Shown: positions 35,555 through 46,935, counted from the first letter of the stretch. The stretch: 64,000 nucleotides of DNA from Actinomycetes bacterium (GCA_021806545.1 JAJZXI010000002.1:1-64000), one strand, 5' to 3'. The notes: generated from the sequence alone by a model not told the origin. Translations and numbers: made by a program.

Positions 35555-36316
35555 TCATGTCAAGCTCCGGTCAATCAGAATCTGACGTATCGATTGCAGC
35601 TCATCTTCTGTTACTCCGATGTGCAGCAGCCAGGTGTCGATCGATCCCCAGCGCTGGCGCAGGCTCCCTAGAAGATGGAGAATCGTTTCAGGGTTCGCTG
35701 TGAAGAAAATATTTGGAACCTGGGCGAACTCCGGTTGATTACGTTGTCGAGCCCGGGCAAACCACTCCTGTGTGGCCTGATCCGTGAGCTGGTAATCGTG
35801 GACAATCGTCGCATCCGGCACGCCAAGTATTGCCAGCAACACCGCACCAACGACCCCTGTTCTGTCTTTGCCGGCAACGCAGTGGAACACCAGGGGGTAG
35901 CTCGTCTCCCGTGCGAAGATACGAAAGACCTGTGCAATCGAGCTCACCCCACCCTCGAGGAGATGTTCGTATCGCGAGTTGAGGTACGCCTGATCATCCA
36001 AACCAGCGTCGCGTACCCCGATCACGTCCTCGACCAACGGGAGATGGTGATAGTCAACGGGATGAGGATAGTGTTCAACCGGGAACGTGCCCCGGCGCTG
36101 CACCTCCTCGTTGCTACGAAGATCGATCACCGTCCGAAGACGAAGCGGCGCCAGACGTGAGATATCCTGTGACACGAGTTGCGCCAGGTCGTCCGAGCGA
36201 TACACCAGCTGACTGCGAAGGCGCCGACCGGTGCTGGTTTGATACCCGCCCAAATCGCGAAAGTTCAAGGGACCGTGCAGCGGCACTCGGGGGTCAGATG
36301 GCTGCGCGCTCGTCAA
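35555..36316 (-). CDS. Tyrosine/serine protein phosphatase (Y_phosphatase3 family)
   Basis: 253 residues. The signature loop VFHCVAGKDRTGVVGA holds the C-x5-R active site. The N-terminal LHGPLNFRDLGGYQT and VIDLRSNEEVQRRGTFP are typical of this bacterial low-specificity phosphatase family, which also dephosphorylates phosphoinositides in some species. TTG 36316 lies 5 bases after the gyrA stop with AAAGG upstream, so it is probably translated from the gyrA transcript. A signalling role is inferred from family only. Confidence 0.85.
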   Translation of the reverse strand: MTSAQPSDPRVPLHGPLNFRDLGGYQTSTGRRLRSQLVYRSDDLAQLVSQDISRLAPLRLRTVIDLRSNEEVQRRGTFPVEHYPHPVDYHHLPLVEDVIGVRDAGLDDQAYLNSRYEHLLEGGVSSIAQVFRIFARETSYPLVFHCVAGKDRTGVVGAVLLAILGVPDATIVHDYQLTDQATQEWFARARQRNQPEFAQVPNIFFTANPETILHLLGSLRQRWGSIDTWLLHIGVTEDELQSIRQILIDRSLT

Positions 36317-36321
36317 TATAA

Positions 36322-38802
36322 CTACCTTTCCACCGGGCCATCCGCGTCCTGATCGTCTGACTCGGTATCCTGAACAACCCCGACGGACGAGATCACCTCT
36401 GATCCCTGCAGGGTCATTAACTTTACTCCGGTTGCAATCTTGCCTTGTGCAGAGATCGACTTGGCCCGGACACGGATAGTCTGGCCGTTTGAACTCACAA
36501 TGATCAGCTGCTCCTCCTTGGCGACAAACTCCGCAGCCACCAAATGGCCCTTCTGCGGCGTGAGCTTCATGCCATGGACTCCGCCGCCTCCTCGACGCTG
36601 CGCCGAGAAGAAGCGTGGACTAATCCGCTTGCCGTAACCGTTCGAGGTGACGAGCACCACCTCGCGGTCATCGTCGATCATGTCACCACCAATGACCCGA
36701 TCGTTGGCTCGCAAACGCATAGCCTTCACCCCAGCAGTCGCTCGCCCGGTCGAGCGAACCTCGTCGATCGAGAATCGAATGACCATTCCATCCCGCGAAA
36801 AAATCATTGCCTCGCGGCCGGCCTTCGCGGTCACAACCTTTACCAGGCGATCACCGTCTCGCAGATCAACCGCGATCAGCCCGTCGCGGCGTGACCGCGC
36901 GTACTCGGGCATTGGGGTCCGCTTGATCATCCCTTGTTCGGTGATAAAGACAAGGTCCGTCGTCTCAGGGAAATCCTTCGTGCCCATTACCGCGGCTATG
37001 GTCTCGCCATCCTGGAGGGGAATGAGATTCACGAGCGCTGTGCCTCGAGCACTGCGCTCGAGCCGAGGCAACTCATACCCGCGCAGCTGGTAAACCTTAC
37101 CACGGGAAGAGAAGATCAGGATTTTCGAGAGCATCGACGAGGGGATGAGGTGGCTGATACCATCCTCATCCTTTACTTTGGCACCCACGACCCCACGTCC
37201 ACCACGATTCTGCGCGCGAAATGACGCATCGGGTACCGCCTTGATATAACCCGACCGTGAGATCATGACGACCAGACTCTCGTCTTCGATAAGGTCTTCT
37301 GCTGAGAACTCGCCTGGGTCGATGACGAACTGCGAGCGTCGCGGCTGTTCATATGGTGCAGAAGCAGCAACAAGCTCCTCCTTCACAATGGTGTCGAGAC
37401 GGACCCGATCCGCCAAAATGGCTTCGAGCTCGGCAATCGATAGATGGAGCTGTGCCGACTCCTCCTCCAACTCTGACCGGCCAAGACGGGTGAGTCGGCC
37501 AAGAGTCATGTCAAGAATATGGTTCGCCTGCAGTTCAGAGAAGTCGAACGGGCTCGACATCAACGCCTCTCGAGCTTCGCGACGATCCGCCGACTCGCGA
37601 ATAGCCCGGATGACCGCATCAAGCTGATCGATACAGCGCAGCAGACCATCGACGATATGGAGTCGCTCCCTCGCCTTTCTCAACCGATATTCAGATCGCC
37701 GCGTCACCACCTCGCGCTGATGCTCGATATAGACCTGAATAGCCTGGAGAAGGTTAAGGGTACGGGGAACGCCGTCAACGATGGCTAACATATTGATGGC
37801 GAAGCTCGACTGAAGAGGTGTGAGCTTATACAGATTGTTGAGAACAACGTTTGGGTTTGCGTCGCGCTTGAGCTCGATCACGAATCGGCTCTCCCGTCCT
37901 GATGAGTAGTTCTGCACGTCCGAGATGCCATCAATGAGTTTGTCCTCGACGAGCTTCTTGATACGCTCAGCGATCTGTTCGAACGAGGTTTGGAATGGGA
38001 TGTCGGTGACAACGATCTGCGACCGATTCTTCACCTCCTCGATTTCCGCTACTGCCCTCAGGCGTACCGATCCCCGTCCAGTGCGATAAGCAGCCACGAT
38101 ACCCTCTCGCCCCAGGATCTGTCCCCCTGTTGGAAAGTCGGGTCCAGGAACGATCGCGAGAAGATCGTCAACCACCGCATCTGGGTGATCGATCACATGC
38201 ACGACCGCCTTGACAATCTCAGCAAGATTATGCGAAGGGATCTGCGTCGCCATACCAACGGCGATGCCTTGGGATCCGTTGACGAGAAGATTTGGAAATC
38301 TCGCCGGTAGTACCGACGGCTCTACCGATTGTGAATCGTAGTTCGGTACGAAGTTCACCGTCTCTTCGTCAATTCCCGCGAGCATCTCGAGCGCAATCGG
38401 TGCCAATCGACACTCCGTGTATCGCGAGGCTGCCGGACCAGTTGAGGGATCTGGGGCCCCAAAGTTCCCGTGTCCATCGATCAGTGGATGCAGCAACGAA
38501 AAATCCTGCACCATCCTCGCGAGGGCATCGTAGATCGCCGCGTCACCATGGGGATGAAACTTACCCATTACATCGCCCACCACCTTGGCACACTTGACGT
38601 GTGGTCGGTCAGGACGATACCCGTTGTCAAACATCGAATAGAGGATCCGACGGTGAACCGGCTTGAGTCCGTCCCTCGCGTCGGGCAGGGCTCGCGAGAT
38701 AATCACCGACATCGAGTACTCGAGGAATGAGCGTTCCATCTCCTCCTGCAGCTCGACCAACTGTACCTGTGATGATTCTGGGTTTTCTCGATCTTCTGGC
38801 AC
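36322..38802 (-). CDS. gyrA: DNA gyrase subunit A
   Basis: 826 residues, full length. The breakage-reunion domain contains KFHPHGDAAIYDALARM and AASRYTECRL with the catalytic Tyr. The C-terminal beta-pinwheel carries a GyrA-box variant (AQRRGGGGVHGM), so DNA wrapping and negative supercoiling are expected. The residue equivalent to E. coli Ser83 is Ala, while Asp87 is kept. GTG 38802 has GGAGCAGA upstream. It follows gyrB by 8 bases in the origin-proximal operon. Confidence 0.97.
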   Translation of the reverse strand: MPEDRENPESSQVQLVELQEEMERSFLEYSMSVIISRALPDARDGLKPVHRRILYSMFDNGYRPDRPHVKCAKVVGDVMGKFHPHGDAAIYDALARMVQDFSLLHPLIDGHGNFGAPDPSTGPAASRYTECRLAPIALEMLAGIDEETVNFVPNYDSQSVEPSVLPARFPNLLVNGSQGIAVGMATQIPSHNLAEIVKAVVHVIDHPDAVVDDLLAIVPGPDFPTGGQILGREGIVAAYRTGRGSVRLRAVAEIEEVKNRSQIVVTDIPFQTSFEQIAERIKKLVEDKLIDGISDVQNYSSGRESRFVIELKRDANPNVVLNNLYKLTPLQSSFAINMLAIVDGVPRTLNLLQAIQVYIEHQREVVTRRSEYRLRKARERLHIVDGLLRCIDQLDAVIRAIRESADRREAREALMSSPFDFSELQANHILDMTLGRLTRLGRSELEEESAQLHLSIAELEAILADRVRLDTIVKEELVAASAPYEQPRRSQFVIDPGEFSAEDLIEDESLVVMISRSGYIKAVPDASFRAQNRGGRGVVGAKVKDEDGISHLIPSSMLSKILIFSSRGKVYQLRGYELPRLERSARGTALVNLIPLQDGETIAAVMGTKDFPETTDLVFITEQGMIKRTPMPEYARSRRDGLIAVDLRDGDRLVKVVTAKAGREAMIFSRDGMVIRFSIDEVRSTGRATAGVKAMRLRANDRVIGGDMIDDDREVVLVTSNGYGKRISPRFFSAQRRGGGGVHGMKLTPQKGHLVAAEFVAKEEQLIIVSSNGQTIRVRAKSISAQGKIATGVKLMTLQGSEVISSVGVVQDTESDDQDADGPVER

Positions 38803-38810
38803 TCTGCTCC

Positions 38811-40748
<1,938 letters not shown>

Positions 40749-40810
40749 TCACTCATTCCACTCACACGACTGTCTCGTTAAGAAAGATCGCATGAATTCA
40801 GTCTAATCGG

Positions 40811-41161
40811 TTAAGGAGCTTCTCTGGTCTTTACCTCGACAACGACGCGCAATTCACCCGTGATACCTTCTGCTGCCAACAACGTCTTTAGTCTCGAAGA
40901 CTTGAGTTTGACAAGTGGAGCTATTTCCCTGGTAGTAGAAACTAAAATTCCTTCATTTTGCATCACTGAAACAGCAATGCTCTGACCAATATCCAGACCA
41001 AACAACTCGTTTATTACCGCTTCAATTCTCGCAGATATTTTTGCATCTACTAGCTCAATCCCATCGACAAGCAACGGTAGAATATCATGAATACTCGCCG
41101 GCTTCCTTTTTCTGATATCACTGGAGTTAATGAGATACAATTCTACCACCTGATATCTCAT
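40811..41161 (-). CDS. DUF721-like protein (DciA-type, position between recF and gyrB)
   Basis: About 116 residues. The core IAVSVMQNEGILVSTTREIAPLVKLKSSRLKTLLAA resembles the DUF721 core in layout, although the conserved Trp usually found early in that domain is not seen. Genes of this family sit between recF and gyrB in most actinobacteria, which is the main support. DciA-type members load the replicative helicase. The start is uncertain: ATG 41161, a TTG at 41140 with a better upstream GGTGG, or ATG 41176; all overlap or abut the recF end. Its AT-richer composition matches recF. Confidence 0.6.
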   Translation of the reverse strand: MRYQVVELYLINSSDIRKRKPASIHDILPLLVDGIELVDAKISARIEAVINELFGLDIGQSIAVSVMQNEGILVSTTREIAPLVKLKSSRLKTLLAAEGITGELRVVVEVKTREAP

Positions 41162-42182
41162 AAACCGACCAATCATCCATAATATCTACGTGTTCCGTGT
41201 TCGTAGCAATCGTTTGATACTGCCCAATAGCGGTTACCAATCTGGCGGCTCGCGAACGATCGAACTCAGCAAAAACGTCATCAAGTATTAGCAGCGGTGG
41301 CTCACCAATGTTGTTCTGGAGTACCTGCGCGCTTCCTACGCGCAAAGCAATGGCGAGCGAACGAATCTGACCTTGTGAAGCTGTTGACTTCGCTGGAAGT
41401 CCATTGAGTTCAATGATGAAATCGTCGCGATGAAATCCTACACTTGTTGATCCAGTTCGAAAGTCATACGATCGAGATGCTTTGAGATCACTCAATGGGT
41501 CGTTCTTCCAGCTTCTTAGATATCGAAAACAGACTTCTTCAGATCTCCCAGTAATTCTCTGATTAAACTCTTCGACCACGCCCTGAAGATATCCCAAGAG
41601 ATTCTCTCGAGCGTCACTGATTAAAATCGACGCCGAAGCAAGCTCCTCATCAAAGATATCAAGGGTAACGATGTCCGGATTATTGGATCTTATGAGATTC
41701 CTTCGCTGCTTTAAAATTTTGGCTGCTCTACTCAACAATCGATAAACTGAAGGGTCAGATCGAGCGAGAATACTATCGAGATATTCCCTACGAATACCAG
41801 GTAATCCTACCACAAGATCGCGATCTTCTGGAATAAACGTCACCACTGGGAAATCGGTAGCTAGTTGGGTGATTCTGACGTTCCGATCATCAAGTTTCAC
41901 TCGTTCTCGTTGTTGGGAAGTCGCTGAAATAGCAATCCTATGAGTGGAATTGTCCTCTTGATTAACCGTCGCCACTGTCCTCCAGTAGTCCGCGCCGCGT
42001 CGTAGCAGCATCGCGAGGTCAAAGGTACGAAACGAACGTCCGTTCAGGGCCACCGCTACCGCCTCCGCAATGCTCGTCTTGCCGGCACCGTTAGGGCCCA
42101 CCAGTAGGTTTCTTGTTTGAAACAGCAGGTCGGCTGCCTCGATGTTTCGAAACCCTTCTACTTGAAGTGTGACAACATTCAC
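41127..42182 (-). CDS. recF: DNA replication and repair protein RecF
   Basis: 351 residues, slightly short for the family. Walker A is VGPNGAGKTSIAEAV, and near the C-terminus the signature SQGQIRSLAIALRVG and the Walker B PLLILDDVFAEFD are intact. RecF is an ABC-type ATPase that helps load RecA at gapped DNA. It starts at GTG 42182, three bases after dnaN. Codon use is markedly more AT-rich (many Ile, Asn, Ser, AGA/ATA codons) than in dnaN or gyrB. Confidence 0.93.
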   Translation of the reverse strand: MNVVTLQVEGFRNIEAADLLFQTRNLLVGPNGAGKTSIAEAVAVALNGRSFRTFDLAMLLRRGADYWRTVATVNQEDNSTHRIAISATSQQRERVKLDDRNVRITQLATDFPVVTFIPEDRDLVVGLPGIRREYLDSILARSDPSVYRLLSRAAKILKQRRNLIRSNNPDIVTLDIFDEELASASILISDARENLLGYLQGVVEEFNQRITGRSEEVCFRYLRSWKNDPLSDLKASRSYDFRTGSTSVGFHRDDFIIELNGLPAKSTASQGQIRSLAIALRVGSAQVLQNNIGEPPLLILDDVFAEFDRSRAARLVTAIGQYQTIATNTEHVDIMDDWSVYEISGGRIVSH

Positions 42183-42185
42183 AGG

Positions 42186-43292
42186 TTATTTCTGGACAAT
42201 AGGCATTAGTAGATAAACAAACGAGCGTGAGTCTGAATTCGTAATACTTGCTGCACGGTTGGACTCCAAGAACTCAAAGCGAACCACCTCCGACTCGACA
42301 CCCTCGATACCGTCAGCTAGGAGGTCTGGATCAAAGCTGATAGAGAACTCTTCATCGGAGAAGTTCACATCGATAACCTCATGCACCTGACCGATCTGCG
42401 GGATCTTCACGCTCAGCTCACACGAAGTACCCGTCATCGTCATACGTAGCATCGACGAGTTTCTCGCCTCTTTGGCCATTCTACGCAAGGTACGTAAGGC
42501 CGAGATGAGCTGCATGCGATCAGCGAGCATGACGCGTGAGTAGGACACATCAACCAGACGTCGGTAGTCCCTGAATGGTTCGTCGATTAGACGAGTGGCT
42601 AGGGTGGTAGCTCCTACCGAGAAGACCGCTTCTCGAGTTCCGATCTGAACTCCAAGGAGCTGGTCAGCAGGGGAACCACTGAGGATGCGTTCGAGCTCTC
42701 GAACCGCTCGGGTCGGGATTACAACCTCACCGGTATCTGACTCGCTCAACATGTTGATGCCACCGATGTCTCGTAGAGCTAGCCGAATTCCGTCGGTGGC
42801 CACGAGTCGCAGGCCCTCAGGTGAGGAGGCAAAGAGCATGCCGGAGTAGATGAGATCCCGAGTATCATCCTTGCTCGCCGCGATGGCTACCTGCGCAATA
42901 CCACTTGCCAACTCAGCCGACGGTATGGTCACTGCTGGCCGGTCCTCAACCCCAAGGGGAGGAACTTCGAACTCATTGAGTAGGTTCAAGGAGACCTCAG
43001 CTCGCCCTGAGCGAAAGGATACTACCGCGTCCTCCACGACTACTTCGACACGGTCGCCGGGGAGCGACTTCATGAGGTCGACCGCCAAGGCCGCAGGAGT
43101 GGTAAAGCGAGTGTCAGCACCGTCAACCGGCACGGTCGATCGTATCGAGAGGTCGCTCTCGCGTCCTTCGACCTCGAGCAATCCTGCCGTGACAGTCCAT
43201 CGCAAGCCGGTGATGGACCCTCGAGAACTCAGTGCTCGTGAGGCATTTGCAAGAGCGTCGGTGAGTGGCTCGCGGTCGCAGATGAATTGCAC
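42186..43292 (-). CDS. dnaN: DNA polymerase III beta subunit (sliding clamp)
   Basis: 368 residues, the normal length, comprising three clamp domains. Recognisable segments are MQFICDREPLTDALANASRA at the start, YSGMLFASSPEGLRLVATDGIRLA in the middle and the end SRSFVYLLMPIVQK, where the M-P-x pattern forms the partner-binding pocket. It encircles DNA and tethers the polymerase. GTG 43292; located immediately downstream of the origin gap and upstream of recF. Confidence 0.96.
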   Translation of the reverse strand: MQFICDREPLTDALANASRALSSRGSITGLRWTVTAGLLEVEGRESDLSIRSTVPVDGADTRFTTPAALAVDLMKSLPGDRVEVVVEDAVVSFRSGRAEVSLNLLNEFEVPPLGVEDRPAVTIPSAELASGIAQVAIAASKDDTRDLIYSGMLFASSPEGLRLVATDGIRLALRDIGGINMLSESDTGEVVIPTRAVRELERILSGSPADQLLGVQIGTREAVFSVGATTLATRLIDEPFRDYRRLVDVSYSRVMLADRMQLISALRTLRRMAKEARNSSMLRMTMTGTSCELSVKIPQIGQVHEVIDVNFSDEEFSISFDPDLLADGIEGVESEVVRFEFLESNRAASITNSDSRSFVYLLMPIVQK

Positions 43293-43513
43293 AGCCTGTC
43301 CTTTCTAATGGATATCAATGTAATAGTAGTAATAAGGGCTATGGACTGTGGATTGAACTCTATCATTCCAGGCCAGAGGTTATTTTGTTGTTCACAGGCA
43401 TACCGATTCAGTCCACAGAGCTGTGGAGAATCCTAACACCTGGTGACGCAACGAAGCGTTGAGCCTGTTGAGATGTTGACAACTTAACCGTCATCCACAC
43501 GATGTCCACAATG
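43293..43513. other. Candidate chromosomal replication origin (oriC)
   Basis: The 221-base dnaA-dnaN gap holds several DnaA-box-like 9-mers: TGTGGATTG 43347-43355, TGTGGAGAA 43422-43430, TCATCCACA 43491-43499, ATGTCCACA 43502-43510 and TTATCCACC 43514-43522 (the last runs into the dnaA stop). At 43321-43335 five successive triplets TAA TAG TAG TAA TAA are followed by GGGC and then the first box. This is the order described for a DnaA-trio unwinding element. The flanking sequence is AT-rich. Confidence 0.75.
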
Positions 43514-44926
43514 TTATCCACCTTGTTTCGATGGATCACGGAGGAGTTTGAAGAGTTGATCTACCTGCTCAAAAGTCTCAATAGATGATTGCATGACATT
43601 CTGTACTTTTTGTACGGCGTGGATGACGGTCGTATGGTCGCGGCCGCCAAACTCACGACCAATCTCTGGGTAGCTCAGCTCCGTCAGTTCACGCATGATA
43701 TACATGGCGATCTGCCTCGCCATTGCGATTGGCCTTTTACGGGACTGTCCGAGGAGCTCGGTCGGGGTGGTGTTGAAGAAGGTGGCGGTCACAGTGATGA
43801 TCTCGCGGGGATCCCTAACTTGCAGTCGTTGTGAGCTGGTGATGAGGTCGGAAAGCACCATTTGGGCGAGGTCAAGGGTCACCGGTACACCGTTGAGACT
43901 GGAGTAGGCGGAGAGCCGAGTCAGCGCCCCCTCGAGCTCGCGGATGTTGTCGGTGATGTTGGTGGCGATCAGCTCGATCACCGAAGCGTCAAGGATGAAT
44001 CCGGAGTCCTCAGCTTTGCGCTGGAGAATGGCAGAACGCGTCTCAAGGTCTGGGGGCTGCACGTCGGTGATGAGGCCCATCGCAAAACGGCTACGCAATC
44101 TCCCTTCAAGGGTGGCGATCGCTTTGGGTGACCGATCCGAGGTGAGCACGATCTGCTTCTGTGCTCCGTAGAGGTAATTGAATGTGTGAAAGAACTCCTC
44201 TTGGATTGCCTCCTTGTTTTGAAGGAACTGGATATCGTCGACCAAGAGTACGTCACACTCCCGATACCGAGCCTTGAATTCTGACGTCTTGTTACGCTGA
44301 ATGGCGTCGACAAACTCGTTGAGGAACGTCTCGGTGGATACATATTTTACATATTTATCGCGATAGTTCTGACGCACGTAGTTGCCGATTGCATGGAGGA
44401 GATGTGTCTTTCCGAGTCCAGCACCTCCATGGATGAACAAAGGGTTGTAGGAGGCGGCCGGTGTCTCTGCAACCGCGAGTGAGGCTGCGTGAGCGAACCG
44501 ATTTGATGATCCAATAACGAAGGCCTCAAAGGTATAGCGGGCGTCAAAGGTGGTCGACAGACGTGCCTTTGCGTTGTTTGGACGACTCGGAGGTTGTCCG
44601 AAGAGATCGGCTTCGAGCGCGCCTTGGCTATGGACCCCTGGAGTCGTGAGAGCATCGATCGAGAGCGACGACCGCTCATTGGCACGAACCTGGATGCGTA
44701 CAGGGACTGGATGACCGAGGGTTTGTGAGAAGAGGGCTCCAAGTACCTCGCGGTACTTAGTTTCGAGTCGCTCCTTGGCCAGTGGTGACGGAGTGGCGAG
44801 CACCACTTCGTCAGCCGTGATGGTTACCGGAGTGATCGAGATGAACCAGGTCTTCCATGCTGCCTCACCAACATGCTCACGAAAACGCTCCGAAATCGTG
44901 CTCCATAAGTCCTCATGCTCTGGCAA
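43514..44926 (-). CDS. dnaA: Chromosomal replication initiator DnaA
   Basis: About 470 residues from TTG 44926, chosen because GGGAGGAGG lies about 8 bases upstream. The longer frame from TTG 44959 would put that site and a perfect DnaA box inside the gene. Domain I begins HEDLWSTISERFREHVGE. The AAA+ domain shows the Walker A HGGAGLGKTHLLHAIG and Walker B VLLVDDIQFLQNKE. Domain IV ends in the box-recognition motif EFGGRDHTTVIHAVQKV. It binds DnaA boxes and opens oriC. Confidence 0.96.
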   Translation of the reverse strand: MPEHEDLWSTISERFREHVGEAAWKTWFISITPVTITADEVVLATPSPLAKERLETKYREVLGALFSQTLGHPVPVRIQVRANERSSLSIDALTTPGVHSQGALEADLFGQPPSRPNNAKARLSTTFDARYTFEAFVIGSSNRFAHAASLAVAETPAASYNPLFIHGGAGLGKTHLLHAIGNYVRQNYRDKYVKYVSTETFLNEFVDAIQRNKTSEFKARYRECDVLLVDDIQFLQNKEAIQEEFFHTFNYLYGAQKQIVLTSDRSPKAIATLEGRLRSRFAMGLITDVQPPDLETRSAILQRKAEDSGFILDASVIELIATNITDNIRELEGALTRLSAYSSLNGVPVTLDLAQMVLSDLITSSQRLQVRDPREIITVTATFFNTTPTELLGQSRKRPIAMARQIAMYIMRELTELSYPEIGREFGGRDHTTVIHAVQKVQNVMQSSIETFEQVDQLFKLLRDPSKQGG

Positions 44927-44940
44927 GAGGCCCTCCTCCC

Positions 44941-44984
44941 TTATCCACAGACTTGTCAACCTGTGGATATGAACCTGTGGAAAA
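44941..44984. promoter_or_regulatory. DnaA-box cluster in the dnaA leader
   Basis: TTATCCACA (44941-44949, perfect consensus), TGTGGATAT (44962-44970) and TGTGGAAAA (44976-44984) lie just upstream of the chosen dnaA start. Such clusters give autoregulation of dnaA and may add to origin function. Confidence 0.75.
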
Positions 44985-45168
44985 CTGTTGCTGTCCAGAG
45001 TAACGAACCATCATAGAGGTATTTTCGATGGCGATTTGGCAGTTCGACAAATTTCACCGAATCGTCGCGGGAGAACTCAAGTGAGCTGATGAGCGGCGAG
45101 AGGCAGAGGCGCTATGCTGTACGGGTTGAGTGGGCTGTCCCAATTCGGATAGCGGTAAGGGAGATATT

Positions 45169-45303
45169 GTGAAGAGGACATTCCAGCCGAACAACCGTCG
45201 GCGTTCACGTAAGCATGGTTTTCGTCATCGAATGGCTACAAGGGCTGGCCGCGCCATCATCAAGGCACGTCGCGGCAAGGGAAGAGCGCGTCTCTCGGCG
45301 TAA
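45169..45303 (+). CDS. rpmH: 50S ribosomal protein L34
   Basis: 44 residues starting at GTG 45169 and ending at TAA 45301-45303. It reads [18 protein letters not shown], then [19 protein letters not shown], the highly conserved L34 sequence. TAAGGGAG lies upstream. It is divergent from dnaA and first in the rpmH-rnpA-yidD-yidC-jag-rsmG run. Confidence 0.97.
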   Translation: MKRTFQPNNRRRSRKHGFRHRMATRAGRAIIKARRGKGRARLSA

Positions 45304-45306
45304 TAC

Positions 45307-45681
45307 GTGGTGGAGTTGCGATCGCTGCGCACCCGGGAGGAGTTCGACAAGGTCTTTCGGCACGGGGTCCGGTGGCGAGCTCAGTATCTCAACGTGGTCT
45401 ACCTGACAGACTCCAGCGCACCCGCTGGTCAAGAAGCCAATGTTTGCGTGAGCGTCGGTATCGCGGTTTCACGGCGGTTTGGTAATGCGGTAGAGCGCAA
45501 TAGATTTCGCCGTCGGCTTCGGGAGGTGGTACGTGGGGCTGAACTTCCCGCTGGTAGCTACTTTTTCAGCCCCCGGAGAAGCTGTGAAGAGATCACTTTT
45601 GCAGGTTTGAAGGACGACATCACTAGGCTGTGCGTTGAAGGCCTCAGCTGTGGTTTGAAGAAGGTGACGAATGAGCGATAA
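45307..45681 (+). CDS. rnpA: Ribonuclease P protein component
   Basis: 124 residues from GTG 45307 (a second GTG follows immediately). The RNR motif is present: [33 protein letters not shown] at the start is typical. It binds RNase P RNA and helps mature tRNA 5' ends. It begins 3 bases after rpmH and overlaps yidD by 11 bases. Confidence 0.95.
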   Translation: MVELRSLRTREEFDKVFRHGVRWRAQYLNVVYLTDSSAPAGQEANVCVSVGIAVSRRFGNAVERNRFRRRLREVVRGAELPAGSYFFSPRRSCEEITFAGLKDDITRLCVEGLSCGLKKVTNER

Positions 45682-45940
45682 GGAGCTCACACCCCTAGGG
45701 GTCCTGATGGTGAAGATGATCAACGGCTATCAGGTCCTCAGACAAGGGAGACCTTCTCCTTGTCGGTACACACCCAGCTGCTCGGAGTACACCAAGGAAG
45801 CGATCCAGGAATATGGCGGCATCAAGGGAACCTGGCTGGGGGTGCGACGGATTGTGCGTTGTAACCCCTTCGGTTCTAGTGGTTACGATCCCGTACCCCC
45901 GAAGAGGCAGGTATCCAAGCATGGGAGAGAAATAGCATAA
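45671..45940 (+). CDS. yidD: Membrane protein insertion efficiency factor YidD
   Basis: 89 residues, with the family signature [16 protein letters not shown] and the downstream [18 protein letters not shown] (three conserved Cys). It is a small membrane-associated helper of YidC. It overlaps rnpA upstream, and its stop overlaps the yidC start (TAATG). Confidence 0.95.
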   Translation: MSDKELTPLGVLMVKMINGYQVLRQGRPSPCRYTPSCSEYTKEAIQEYGGIKGTWLGVRRIVRCNPFGSSGYDPVPPKRQVSKHGREIA

Positions 45941-46935
45941 TGAACATCCTCGGCGATATCCTACGCCCGATCTTTGACCTGCTCGCTGGGATCATCACCT
46001 TTTGGTACGCTCTAATACCGAGCTATGGAATTGCGATAGCCTTGCTGACCATCACGGTGATGGTCGCGCTCTCACCACTCACCATTAAGAGCACGAAGTC
46101 GATGCTGCAGATGCAGGCGATCCAGCCGAAGATCAAAGAGCTTCAAAAGCAGTTCAAGGGTGATAGGCAGGGTCTGGCAGAGGCGCAACAGGCACTGTTT
46201 AAAGAGAACAAGGTGTCACCGGCTGGTGGTTGCCTTCCGATGTTGCTGCAGTTCCCTCTGCTGATCGTCATGTATGACGTGATTCGAGGACTGACGAACA
46301 CCGTGAAGACCTCGCACGGTGTTGTTGCCTCGCCGAAATACATCATCCATTCCAGCTTGCTCTACAAGCATCTTGTGCTCGATCACGGCACCATGAAGTT
46401 TCTGGGCTTAAATCTGTCTTTGACGGCGCTCCATCTTCACCTCGGTTTCTTTAACTCACTCCCCTACTACCTGTTAGTGATCGCGTCGGTAGGACTTCAG
46501 TATCTTCAAATAAAGCAGATAACAGGAAAGAATCCGACGGCAGCAGCCGCAAACCCGATGGCTTCGAAGACCCAACAGATATCTACGTTGGTCTTTGGGT
46601 TCATCTATCTGGACATCCCCGCTGGGGTCGTCGTGTATTTTCTCGTCTCAGGAATCTTTCGTGTGGTACAGCAGGAGCTCATGTGGCGCCATGATCCGAC
46701 CCTGCGCTCACATTCAGTGGAGGCGCGCCGCAAAGCGGCGGATGCCAAGCAGAATCAGGTGATCGAGGCCAAAGAGATTGTGCAACGCCCAACGGCGCCG
46801 AGGAACTTGCTGCGACGCATCCTTCCTGGTGCCACACCCGCCCTGTCGACCGACAACAACACAGGTGCGATAGACACTCCGAAGCCGCGGCCTCCTCGGG
46901 ACAACCGTTCCAATAAGAAGAAAAAGCGTCGCTAG
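45940..46935 (+). CDS. yidC: Membrane protein insertase YidC/OxaA
   Basis: 331 residues of the Gram-positive (short) type. TM1 is near the start, then MLQMQAIQPKIKELQKQFKGD (coiled cytoplasmic hairpin), PAGGCLPMLLQFPLLIVMYDV, and further segments to about residue 245. The basic tail from about 255 (EARRKAADAKQN, RSNKKKKRR) can contact ribosomes. It inserts and folds membrane proteins, alone or with Sec. Translationally coupled to yidD. Confidence 0.95.
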   Translation: MNILGDILRPIFDLLAGIITFWYALIPSYGIAIALLTITVMVALSPLTIKSTKSMLQMQAIQPKIKELQKQFKGDRQGLAEAQQALFKENKVSPAGGCLPMLLQFPLLIVMYDVIRGLTNTVKTSHGVVASPKYIIHSSLLYKHLVLDHGTMKFLGLNLSLTALHLHLGFFNSLPYYLLVIASVGLQYLQIKQITGKNPTAAAANPMASKTQQISTLVFGFIYLDIPAGVVVYFLVSGIFRVVQQELMWRHDPTLRSHSVEARRKAADAKQNQVIEAKEIVQRPTAPRNLLRRILPGATPALSTDNNTGAIDTPKPRPPRDNRSNKKKKRR

